Shown: one piece after another, positions 1-5,657 of the stretch | How the letters are laid out: the number at the start of each line of letters is the position of its first letter | How positions within the stretch are numbered: position 1 is the stretch's first letter | Source of the DNA: Treponema sp. | GTDB taxonomy: Bacteria; Spirochaetota; Spirochaetia; Treponematales; Breznakiellaceae | Assembly (NCBI GenBank): GCA_031279925.1 | Contig: JAITHQ010000016.1 | Coordinates: 1 to 7,945, forward strand | Direction of reading: 5' to 3' | Length of the DNA: 7,945 nt | Notes under the pieces: generated by a model | Seen by the model: the letters and a program-made list of their open reading frames with translations, nothing else | Told to the model about the DNA's origin: nothing | Database searches by the model: none | Translations under genes and position numbers: made by a program

Positions 1-25
1 CAAAAAGAATCCGATACTGGGATAG
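1..25 (+). other. Possible 3' tail of an upstream coding region
   Basis: Reading from base 2, seven sense codons (KKNPILG) end at TAG 23-25, whose last base is the G of the GTG start at 25. A stop-start overlap of this kind is common inside operons, so an upstream gene may end here. Too little is visible to identify it. It competes with the alternative that the DivIC-like frame itself continues leftwards. Confidence 0.2.
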
Positions 26-465
26 TGAGCATCCTAAAATATTTGGCAGCCTTGTGGACGGCGGTTGCGGTGTATTCCATCTTTTCCCTGTTTTTCGGGG
101 CAATGGGCTTTTCCGCCCAGGGACAGCTTCTTGCCGAGCGGGACCGGCTGTGGGCCAACCAAAAAAACCTTGCGCTTATCAATAATGAACTGGAAAATAC
201 CACAAACAGCCTGTTGTACGATAAGGATGCCATTGCGGTTCACGCCAGGCAGCTTGGATATGGCCGCGAAGATGAACGGTTTATCCGTATCGTAGGGCTT
301 GGCGGGATAAAAAACCCCAATACCGCCGCAGGCCAGGCTTTTTTTGCCGCAGCTCCCGATTACATTCCCGATATCGTCATTAAAATTATCGCCATCTGCG
401 CCGGTTTAACGGTTTTTGCGTTTTTGTTCATTATCGATTTACTTCGTTCACATGATCTTGATTAA
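25..465 (+). CDS. DivIC/FtsL-like septum formation initiator family protein with extra C-terminal membrane helix
   Basis: This is a 146-residue membrane protein. A hydrophobic helix lies at about residues 5-28, followed by a charged, coiled-coil-like stretch (about 32-66). Next comes a segment with AR-LGYG at 74-80 and ERFIRIV at 84-90, the arrangement expected of the septum formation initiator family (DivIC/FtsB/FtsL type). Those bitopic proteins scaffold the divisome outside the inner membrane. Unusually, a second strong hydrophobic helix follows at about 116-140, with a short charged tail, so both ends would be cytoplasmic. The listed start is GTG at 25, just before the first helix, with no convincing ribosome binding site. 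The same frame is open back to base 1, so the true start could lie left of the window. The downstream neighbour converges 49 bp away. The family call rests on architecture and the LGYG-type motif. The specific division role is inferred. Confidence 0.72.
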   Translation: MSILKYLAALWTAVAVYSIFSLFFGAMGFSAQGQLLAERDRLWANQKNLALINNELENTTNSLLYDKDAIAVHARQLGYGREDERFIRIVGLGGIKNPNTAAGQAFFAAAPDYIPDIVIKIIAICAGLTVFAFLFIIDLLRSHDLD

Positions 466-514
466 CTGATCCGGTTTTAAAACCCAAGCGCTTGATCTTC
501 GTGTTTCAACCGGC
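466..514. repeat. Short gap between converging genes with small palindromes
   Basis: This 49-bp gap separates the ends of the DivIC-like gene and the DUF445 gene. It contains the perfect palindrome GGTTTTAAAACC (473-484) and the palindrome AAGCGCTT (486-493). It also holds a 6-bp inverted repeat CCGGTT/AACCGG (471-476 and 508-513) that could close a larger hairpin around them. A shared terminator would be expected here, but there is no GC-rich stem followed by a T run, so terminator function is only a possibility. Confidence 0.35.
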
Positions 515-1891
515 TCATCTTACAAGCCATGAAAACACAGATTGAAAAAGCCCGATTGTAAAACCCAGTATCGCCCCAAACACATCGATCCATTTAAGCT
601 GATTTGCCATTACATCAAGAATGATCCGTTCTACCCGGATCATGTCAAGGGAATCGATCCGCCCGGAAACGAGTGTCTTTACATTAACCGAGTTGAGCGC
701 GTTTTCGATCTGGGTGTCGGCAATGCGGAGCAGGTAGGAGACAAGCAGATCATCAAATTCTTTTTTCTGTTCGCCATTTATTGAAAGAAGTCCTGCCAAA
801 TCCTGCCCCCCGTACTTGTCCAGCAGGGAATTTTTTATGACATCCAGAAGGCCCTCTTGCGCCGGTTCTCCAGCGCGGCCAACAGCCGCCGTCAATTTTT
901 TTACCGCTTCCTCGACGCTGGAAAAACCCAGTGCGGGCAGCAGTTCCCCAAGCGGTTTCCTTGCCTGGGCAATTACCAGTCCGGCAATCATGCGGCTCAT
1001 GGGGGGCTTTTCGGAGGCAAACAGCCGGGAAAGGGACTCGTCCAAAAGGCCAAGAAGCTGCAGCCGGATCGAGTCGCCTGAAAGGAGGCCGGCGGCCTGA
1101 TCGATAAGGTCGTCAATAATTTCCGGCATCCGCTCATGCAGGGTGCGGTCGTACTGGCCCGCTGAAATAAAAAAACGCTGAAACACATTGAGTTTAAGAA
1201 TCGCGCCGGCCAGAAAAATTCTGCCCTGCGCTTCAAGCTGCCGGTGAATATCGTCCCGCCGTAAAAGGCGGATAAGGGCTTGCAGAGCGCCGGGGTAGAT
1301 TTTTTCCGCCTCGTCCCGAATCCGCTCCGCGATAAATTCCGCTTGTCCCCGCAGTTCCCCTTCGACAAAACGCCCGATGCGCGTTTCATCCCCGGCGCTT
1401 GCACCCTCCGGTTCAGGGCGGAGCAGGTCAAAAAGACTTAGGTTCAGGTTATTCGTAAGGGACATGATCACGGCGGTAACACAGCCTTCAAAGGCGGGGG
1501 AACGGATAACAGAAGCGGTAAGGGAGCGGGCAAACGCCTTTAATCCCGGCGCGGCGCTTTCCGTATTAACAATCTCACGCAGGGGGCTTCCCAGCAGTTT
1601 GGCGGAAAACCGCCCAATCGAAGCGCGTATCTTTTCCCGGACATCTTCGTTCTTGAACCTCTGCCGCAAAAGTTCCGGCGTTAAAAGTTCCCGCTCGACC
1701 ATACCGCCGATACTCAGCGCCAGTTTATGCCGCTGCCGGGGCAGTATGCCCGGCGTAAACGGCAGCCTGACGCCAAATACACGAATCTCCCGCAGGGGCC
1801 TAAACAGCATCTTGATGGCGATTACGTTGGTAACAAAACCGATAAGCGCGCCTGCCAGCGGTGGAAACGCAAAGAGTAGAAATGTTTTCAC
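515..1891 (-). CDS. DUF445 family membrane protein (YheB-like)
   Basis: This 458-residue protein has the DUF445 hallmarks. An N-terminal hydrophobic helix contains GFVTNVIAIKMLF (residues 18-30), followed by the conserved PL-E and then PFTPGILPRQR (about 44-54). A long, mostly helical and charged middle region follows. The C-terminal hydrophobic helix (about 436-455, with GAILGFTIGLFQSVFSWL) completes a membrane-anchored shape. The biochemical role of the family is not established. Members are predicted inner-membrane proteins. The start is GTG at 1891-1889, overlapping the TGA of the upstream lipoprotein gene by four bases (GTGA). No strong ribosome binding site is visible, so translation is probably coupled to the lipoprotein gene. 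The pairing suggests the two products act together at the envelope, but that is inference. Confidence 0.85.
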   Translation of the reverse strand: MKTFLLFAFPPLAGALIGFVTNVIAIKMLFRPLREIRVFGVRLPFTPGILPRQRHKLALSIGGMVERELLTPELLRQRFKNEDVREKIRASIGRFSAKLLGSPLREIVNTESAAPGLKAFARSLTASVIRSPAFEGCVTAVIMSLTNNLNLSLFDLLRPEPEGASAGDETRIGRFVEGELRGQAEFIAERIRDEAEKIYPGALQALIRLLRRDDIHRQLEAQGRIFLAGAILKLNVFQRFFISAGQYDRTLHERMPEIIDDLIDQAAGLLSGDSIRLQLLGLLDESLSRLFASEKPPMSRMIAGLVIAQARKPLGELLPALGFSSVEEAVKKLTAAVGRAGEPAQEGLLDVIKNSLLDKYGGQDLAGLLSINGEQKKEFDDLLVSYLLRIADTQIENALNSVNVKTLVSGRIDSLDMIRVERIILDVMANQLKWIDVFGAILGFTIGLFQSVFSWLVR

Positions 1892-2286
1892 CGGCCCATG
1901 GACTCCGATGCGGTTTCCGCCCGCATTTCATTATCGTAAATGTCCACCACCGCTTCCCGCAGCCAGCCCCGGTAGGCCCCGTCGGCATGCACCCAGGATT
2001 CAGACGAAGCTCCCTTTTTGATAATTTTCCGTTCAAGGATTCGGACAATAGCCCCCTGCCGCAGGTAGCCCGGCGAAGCGCTGCCTTCCGCAGGCTCGGC
2101 GGTAACGTGGGTATAGGGCACATTGATAACCCCAAAACCGATAACCTGCCTGGACAGGGGGGATGTGACCGGCGGGACCAGCGGCGTTTCGTCATTTTTT
2201 CCGCCGCAGGAACCCAAAAACGGCAAAATAAGGAAACACAGGGCGATCATTACTTGACGGCAATGGCGGTAAGCCTTTACTCTCAT
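1888..2286 (-). CDS. Lipoprotein with bacterial SH3-like domain
   Basis: This 132-residue product has a basic N-terminus (R2, K4, R7, R10), a hydrophobic core and the lipobox L24-G25-S26-C27. It should be exported and lipidated on Cys27, with the mature protein starting CGGKND. After a proline-rich linker, residues about 48-116 resemble a bacterial SH3 domain. Seen are a YLRQGAIVRILER strand pair, a SWVHAD strand and a closing YRGWLREAVVDIY. Such domains often bind peptidoglycan or peptides. The ATG at 2286 gives a good basic n-region. The internal ATG at 2250 would leave a signal peptide without positive charge. No ribosome binding site precedes 2286. It diverges from the omptin gene three bases away and is the first gene of a two-gene unit with the DUF445 gene. 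I do not recognise it as a named gene. Confidence 0.72.
   Translation of the reverse strand: MRVKAYRHCRQVMIALCFLILPFLGSCGGKNDETPLVPPVTSPLSRQVIGFGVINVPYTHVTAEPAEGSASPGYLRQGAIVRILERKIIKKGASSESWVHADGAYRGWLREAVVDIYDNEMRAETASESMGR
2254..2281 (+). promoter_or_regulatory. Candidate promoter for the omptin gene
   Basis: TTGACG (2254-2259, 5/6 to consensus) and TTTACT (2276-2281, 4/6) are 16 bases apart. Transcription would begin about 2288, directly before ATG 2290, giving an almost leaderless message. No Shine-Dalgarno sequence stands at the usual distance, which agrees. The boxes lie within the lipoprotein coding region. This is a pattern match only. Confidence 0.33.
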
Positions 2287-2289
2287 ATA

Positions 2290-3303
2290 ATGAAAAATAT
2301 ATCCGCTTTTCTGGTTTTAGTCACCATTTTGTGTCTGCCCGCCCTTGCGCAGGAAGCGGAAAATGACGGCGCTTTTAACAGGAAGGAAAGCGGTTACGCC
2401 GTTTCCATAACTCCCCAGTTCGGAATGCTCTACGGTCAGGCGGAGGAGATCGTATACCCTACCGACACCAAAGGCGAAATGATGAGCCAGCTTTTGTGGG
2501 ATCTAAAGCCCCTGTTTTACTACGGCCTTTCGATGGAATTGTCTCCCGCTAAAGCGGCGGAGCGCTGGGGCTTTTTTTCTGTTCTTTCGCTGAAAACCGG
2601 TATCCCCGGCATAACCGGCGTCATGGAGGACAGGGACTGGCTGTCGATAGAAAACGGCGAACTTACCCATTATTCGATCCATGACAACGAAACCAGGGAA
2701 ATGCTCTGGCTGGATTTTTCCGCGGGGTTTTCTTTTCCCCTGCCCCCGCTGTTTATTTTTAAGGCATTTGCCGGTGTATCGTATATGCGTTTTTCTTTTT
2801 CCGGCTGGGACGGGCATGGTACCTACGCCTTAGAAGATCCGCCAAATTCGTATATCTACAAGCCCATTACCGAATCTCCCTTGGAGTACGATTTTTCCGG
2901 AAAGGTAATCAACTATACCCAGCGATGGCTGCTCGTTGCGCCGGGGCTTTCCCTTTCCTTCCGGTTCCTTGGATTTTTTTCTTTTGATCTTGCTTTTCAG
3001 ATAAGCCCTCTTATTTTCTGCAATGATTTAGATGAACATTTGTCAACGACTGTTCAGACGCAATACAGGGACTATATGAGCGGGGGGATTTTTCTTGAAC
3101 CACGGGGCGGATTCACTTTTACCGCCACTGAATGGCTCTCCCTTCAATTTGAATTTGCCTGGCGCTATATTGACGGATCGAGGGGTACAATATACTCAAA
3201 AACCTACGGCGATGCTGTCGGCAATTATGGTCTTGGCTTAAGCGACTCCGGGGCCGGATTATCGGTTATGGATGCCCGCATCCTGTTCAAGGTACAGCTT
3301 TAA
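2290..3303 (+). CDS. Omptin family outer-membrane aspartyl protease
   Basis: This 337-residue protein begins with a clear signal peptide (hydrophobic residues 6-18, cleavage likely after ALA at 18-20). It then shows alternating amphipathic strands typical of a ten-stranded barrel. Omptins cleave peptides, often at basic residues, at the cell surface. The catalytic pairs known from OmpT (Asp83/Asp85 and Asp210/His212, mature numbering) have counterparts in D114-R-D116 followed by W117, and D248-E-H250. Their spacing (132 residues versus 125 in OmpT) agrees. The final strand region (SDSGAG at 318-323, then the last beta strand) also matches the family end. The last residue is leucine rather than the usual aromatic. 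The length is slightly above the roughly 317 residues of OmpT. ATG 2290 is chosen because it begins the signal peptide. The open frame extends upstream but is antisense to the lipoprotein gene. Confidence 0.85.
   Translation: MKNISAFLVLVTILCLPALAQEAENDGAFNRKESGYAVSITPQFGMLYGQAEEIVYPTDTKGEMMSQLLWDLKPLFYYGLSMELSPAKAAERWGFFSVLSLKTGIPGITGVMEDRDWLSIENGELTHYSIHDNETREMLWLDFSAGFSFPLPPLFIFKAFAGVSYMRFSFSGWDGHGTYALEDPPNSYIYKPITESPLEYDFSGKVINYTQRWLLVAPGLSLSFRFLGFFSFDLAFQISPLIFCNDLDEHLSTTVQTQYRDYMSGGIFLEPRGGFTFTATEWLSLQFEFAWRYIDGSRGTIYSKTYGDAVGNYGLGLSDSGAGLSVMDARILFKVQL
2296..2324 (-). promoter_or_regulatory. Candidate promoter for the lipoprotein-DUF445 unit
   Basis: On the minus strand, GTGACT (2324-2319) and TATATT (2301-2296) are separated by 17 bases, matching sigma70-type boxes at 4/6 and 5/6. 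Transcription would begin near 2289, giving a leader of about three bases before ATG 2286. This fits the lack of a ribosome binding site. The boxes lie inside the start of the omptin coding sequence. This is a pattern match only. Confidence 0.3.
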
Positions 3304-3678
3304 GGCGGGGAGCAGGGACCGGTCCGAACCGGCGAAATCAAGCCGCTCAATTTCGCCTAACGAAGCCCACCGCCACTGTGAATGTTCTTTCATGCAAAAT
3401 TGCAAGCCCTTAAAAAAAATGCGGTATGCGCGCAATTCAAACTGAAAGCCCTTATGCGTAAATTGGGCGCAGGCCAACAGGGGGCCGGTTTCTATCTGAA
3501 CGCCGAATTCCTCAAGATACTCCCGCCGCAAGGCAGCCTCGCCGCTTTCGCCGTTTTCCACTTTCCCTCCGGGAAACTCCCATTTGCCCCCAAGGTCTCC
3601 GCCGTCTTTCCGTTTTGCGATAAAAAGCCTGCCGTCTTCGATGGCGATTCCCGCAACGGAACGCTTGTACTGCGGCAT
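3259..3678 (-). CDS. MutT-like Nudix hydrolase (probable 8-oxo-dGTP or related NTP diphosphatase)
   Basis: This 139-residue protein has a complete Nudix box: G38-x5-E44-x7-R52-E53-Y-L-E56-E57-F-G59-V. The two glutamates of the REXXEE core would bind the metal. KWEFPGGK (32-39) just before it is typical of MutT and related enzymes that hydrolyse nucleoside triphosphates to monophosphate and pyrophosphate. The C-terminal half has WRWASLGEIERLDFAGSD, in the place where MutT relatives position the nucleobase-recognition loop. The length matches MutT (about 130 residues). It starts at ATG 3678, eight bases after the stop of the membrane-protein gene, with a purine-rich GGGGGAG just before the start, so the two are probably co-transcribed. 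Its last 45 bp overlap the end of the omptin gene on the other strand. Substrate choice between oxidised dGTP and other nucleotides cannot be read from sequence. Confidence 0.88.
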   Translation of the reverse strand: MPQYKRSVAGIAIEDGRLFIAKRKDGGDLGGKWEFPGGKVENGESGEAALRREYLEEFGVQIETGPLLACAQFTHKGFQFELRAYRIFFKGLQFCMKEHSQWRWASLGEIERLDFAGSDRSLLPALKLYLEQDAGIHNR

Positions 3679-3686
3679 GGCTCCCC

Positions 3687-4109
3687 CTACAGGAACAGCG
3701 CCTGGGGAAAAAGAAAGTGCAGCAGTGCCGCCGCAAGCAGGGCAATACCCGCAGCCTTTTTGTAATGAAGAAAGGCGTCGCCTATGCGGTCAAGTTTTCC
3801 CCCGGCTTCTTCGGCGGACAATGAGGAATGTTCCCGGTAATATCCAAAAACAAGAATAAACCCCGCCGCAATACCCGCCAGGGCGGGAAGGAGATCCCCC
3901 AGAAGAGGTATGTTATCCAGTACAGGAGAGAGGAGCTTGAGTATGCCGGTGGCGGCGGTCAGTATACCCAGGACAAGCCGGAATGTACTGTTTCGCAGCG
4001 AATAATGCAGGCTGTTTTCAATCGAACCGGTATCCCCGCCGTCTCCCGTGATCAGTATATAACCGGTTACGCCGTTAAGCAGTATGGATAAAAAATAGAG
4101 TTGAATCAT
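3687..4109 (-). CDS. Small four-helix integral membrane protein, function unknown
   Basis: This 140-residue protein has four predicted membrane helices, at about residues 2-20, 44-62, 72-90 and 118-138. A polar loop (about 22-42) follows the first helix, and a charged stretch (about 92-117) precedes the last. I do not recognise a family or catalytic motif. ATG 4109 is preferred over the upstream ATG at 4154. It has GGGGGTG (4120-4114) ending four bases upstream, close to a strong Shine-Dalgarno sequence, and begins directly with the first helix. The longer form would add 15 residues and run into the candidate promoter. It lies eight bases upstream of the Nudix gene and is probably co-transcribed with it, which says little about function. 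Confidence 0.65.
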   Translation of the reverse strand: MIQLYFLSILLNGVTGYILITGDGGDTGSIENSLHYSLRNSTFRLVLGILTAATGILKLLSPVLDNIPLLGDLLPALAGIAAGFILVFGYYREHSSLSAEEAGGKLDRIGDAFLHYKKAAGIALLAAALLHFLFPQALFL

Positions 4110-4124
4110 TGCACACCCCCAATT

Positions 4125-4154
4125 AAAATAAACTGGAAACCCGCTTCTGGTCAA
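4125..4154 (-). promoter_or_regulatory. Candidate promoter for the membrane protein-Nudix unit
   Basis: On the minus strand, TTGACC (4154-4149, 5/6 to consensus) is followed after 18 bases by TATTTT (4130-4125, 4/6). Transcription would start near 4118, only about nine bases before ATG 4109. This position, between divergent genes and close upstream of a start with a good ribosome binding site, is sensible. It is a pattern match only. Confidence 0.33.
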
Positions 4155-4211
4155 CTGTGTTGTATGGGGCGGTATCCTGACGCCGTCTTTAGCCGGATAC
4201 AGTAATACCTC

Positions 4212-4279
4212 CTAAGAGCCTGTTTAAAATCTGGAATTTTGGCGTTGCAAACGCCAAAATTTTACCTTGCAGGCTCTAA
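4212..4279. mobile_element. MITE-like palindrome with TAA flanks
   Basis: Nested inverted repeats are seen. The outer arms AGAGCCTG (4215-4222) and CAGGCTCT (4270-4277) are perfect. The inner arms AATTTTGGCGTT (4235-4246) and AACGCCAAAATT (4250-4261) are a perfect 12-bp stem with a GCA loop. TAA stands on both sides of GAGCCTG...CAGGCTC (4213-4215 and 4277-4279), resembling a 3-bp target duplication. Some IS5-family elements make TNA-type duplications, so this could be a 61-bp miniature element or a relic of one. Alternatives are a structured RNA leader or a protein-binding site. It is not a good intrinsic terminator, since only four T follow the stem, interrupted by ACC, and it lies between divergent genes. 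No second copy is in the window. Confidence 0.4.
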
Positions 4280-4346
4280 AGTACCAAGCCCGCCAATAAT
4301 TTGGAATCAAAACCCTTATTTTTCCCCAATTTACGGGGTTCAAAGC

Positions 4347-4366
4347 CCAAAAATTGCCAAAAATTG
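4347..4366. repeat. Tandem duplicated decamer CCAAAAATTG
   Basis: The decamer CCAAAAATTG occurs twice head to tail (4347-4356 and 4357-4366), roughly 85-105 bp upstream of the carA start. Two helically phased copies about one DNA turn apart could be a regulator binding site. Chance duplication in an AT-rich spacer is equally possible. Confidence 0.35.
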
Positions 4367-4404
4367 ATTTTCCATTCTGTATTTCTCGATAACCTTGTAT
4401 AGAA

Positions 4405-4455
4405 ATGAAAACTGGTGTATCATTACCGGAGTTTATGCACGGTGAGGAATTATGA
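4405..4455 (+). CDS. Possible 16-residue upstream reading frame overlapping carA
   Basis: ATG 4405 opens a 16-codon frame (MKTGVSLPEFMHGEEL) whose TGA (4453-4455) overlaps the carA ATG (4452-4454) as ATGA. An internal ATG at 4435 has GGAG three bases upstream. If translated, it would couple ribosome delivery to carA. There is no good Shine-Dalgarno sequence before 4405. The only -10-like box (4398-4403) would start the message downstream of it, so expression is doubtful. Confidence 0.18.
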   Translation: MKTGVSLPEFMHGEEL

Positions 4456-5657
4456 AAAAAGAGCCAAGCGCCGCCGCCGGACAGCCGGGCCAGAGTCGGC
4501 AGCGAAAACAGGCGCGGCAGGCAAAACTGGTACTGGAGGACGGAGCGGAGTTTTCCGGCTGGTCATTCGGCAAGGCCCGTTCCCAGGCCGGGGAAGTGGT
4601 GTTTACTACCGGCATGACCGGCTATCCCCAGTCCTTAACCGACCCCAGCTTTAAGGGGCAGATTTTGGTTTCCACCTATCCGCTGGCGGGGAATTACGGC
4701 GTGCCGGTGCGGGCAAAGGGCGAGCCGTTTTTTGACGGGCAGGGGATTCCCGTGCATTTTGAATCCGGCCATATTCAGGCCGCCGGTTTTGTGGTAGCGG
4801 AACTTTGCGAGGAGCCGAGCCACTTTGCCGCAGGCTGCACCCTTTCGGCCTGGCTTGAAAAGGGAAACGTGCCGGGCCTGTGCGGCATCGACACCCGCGC
4901 CCTTACCAAACGGCTGCGCGAGCGCGGCGTTATGCGGGGCAAAATTCTGGTGGAGGGCAGCCGGGATATTACGATTGATTCCGGCGTGGTGACCAATCCG
5001 GTGGCGGCTGTTTCGCATACCGAAGTAAAGACCTTCCTGCCGGACGGAACAACAGCGCATACCAATACCAGGCGGTTGAAAATCGCGCTCGTTGACTGCG
5101 GGGCAAAGGCCAACATTTACCGCTGCCTGCTTGCGCGTAACGTTGAAATCGTGCGCGTCCCCTGGAACCATGACGCGGCGGCTATGGACTGGGACGGGCT
5201 GTTTTTATCAAACGGCCCCGGCGACCCCAAGGACTGCGGCAAAACAATCGCCATGGTACGCCGCGCCTTTGGCGTGGGCAAGCCCATTTTCGGCATCTGC
5301 CTGGGGAATCAAATTATGGCGCTGGCAGCCGGGGCCGACACCTACAAACTGCCCTACGGCCACCGGGGGCAGAATCAGCCCTGCGTGGAAAGCGGAACCA
5401 GCCGCTGCTATATCACGAGCCAGAACCACGGCTACGCGGTGCGCGCCGAAACCCTGCCCCGGGGCTGGGAAGCCTGGTTCACCAATGCCAATGACGGCAC
5501 CATCGAAGGCATCCGCTCGCGGAACCAGCCCTTCCAGGCGGTGCAGTTCCACCCCGAAGGCTGCCCCGGCCCCCGCGACACCGAATTTTTAATCGACCGG
5601 TTTATTGAACAGGTGCGGGAATTCAAACAAACAGCCCAAGGCGCGGAGGCAGTCTAA
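4452..5657 (+). CDS. carA: Carbamoyl-phosphate synthase small subunit (glutaminase)
   Basis: This 401-residue subunit hydrolyses glutamine and passes ammonia to CarB, in the cytoplasm. An N-terminal CarA domain starts with LVLEDGAEFSGWSFG (26-40) and includes GEVVFTTGMTGYPQ (47-60). The C-terminal class I glutamine amidotransferase domain starts near 210. It carries SNGPGDP (253-259), the nucleophile Cys283 in GICLGNQ, and the other triad members His367 and Glu369 in FHPEG. These sit 14 positions after E. coli Cys269, His353 and Glu355. GHRGQNQP (303-310) is also characteristic. The extra length is mostly an N-terminal extension of about 24 residues rich in Gln, Arg and Ala, absent from the usual protein. 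The ATG has GTGAGGAA in front, so this start is credible. The stop directly abuts the carB start. Confidence 0.96.
   Translation: MKKEPSAAAGQPGQSRQRKQARQAKLVLEDGAEFSGWSFGKARSQAGEVVFTTGMTGYPQSLTDPSFKGQILVSTYPLAGNYGVPVRAKGEPFFDGQGIPVHFESGHIQAAGFVVAELCEEPSHFAAGCTLSAWLEKGNVPGLCGIDTRALTKRLRERGVMRGKILVEGSRDITIDSGVVTNPVAAVSHTEVKTFLPDGTTAHTNTRRLKIALVDCGAKANIYRCLLARNVEIVRVPWNHDAAAMDWDGLFLSNGPGDPKDCGKTIAMVRRAFGVGKPIFGICLGNQIMALAAGADTYKLPYGHRGQNQPCVESGTSRCYITSQNHGYAVRAETLPRGWEAWFTNANDGTIEGIRSRNQPFQAVQFHPEGCPGPRDTEFLIDRFIEQVREFKQTAQGAEAV

Larger units (their letters stand above)
4110..4451. other. Divergent intergenic region before carA
   Basis: This AT-richer 342-bp stretch lies between the divergent membrane-protein and carA genes. 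I see no RNA gene and no long coding frame. It holds a candidate minus-strand promoter near 4140 and a 6-bp inverted repeat GTATCC/GGATAC (4172-4177 and 4195-4200). A MITE-like hairpin lies at 4212-4279, a small CCCC/GGGG hairpin at 4324-4338, a tandem decamer at 4347-4366 and a possible -10 box TATAGA at 4398-4403 for carA. That box lacks a good -35 partner. The carA ribosome binding site is GTGAGGAA at 4442-4449. Confidence 0.6.

Noticed and set aside
1377..2021. 214-codon plus-strand frame opposite DUF445
   Set aside because: It is rich in Arg, Ser and Pro with no domain, and is a shadow of the DUF445 gene and the end of the lipoprotein gene.
1861..2289. Upstream extension of the omptin frame
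   Set aside because: It is antisense to the lipoprotein and DUF445 genes, shows no domain, and a clean signal peptide begins at 2290.
2286..2291. Perfect TATAAT as a promoter for the omptin gene
   Set aside because: It overlaps the ATG, so transcription would begin downstream of the start and signal peptide codons. It is also 26 bases from TTGACG.
4110..4154. Longer start (ATG 4154) for the small membrane protein
   Set aside because: The ATG at 4109 has a good ribosome binding site and begins with the first helix. The longer form overlaps the candidate promoter.
4235..4266. Intrinsic terminator
   Set aside because: The stem is AT-rich at its base and is followed by only four T, then ACC. 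It lies between divergent genes where no transcript should end.
4320..4370. CRISPR-like repeat cluster
   Set aside because: There are only two adjacent decamers and no spacers or cas genes.
5092..5592. Second plus-strand frame inside carA
   Set aside because: It lies in another frame of a gene with complete catalytic motifs, and its composition is typical of a shifted reading.
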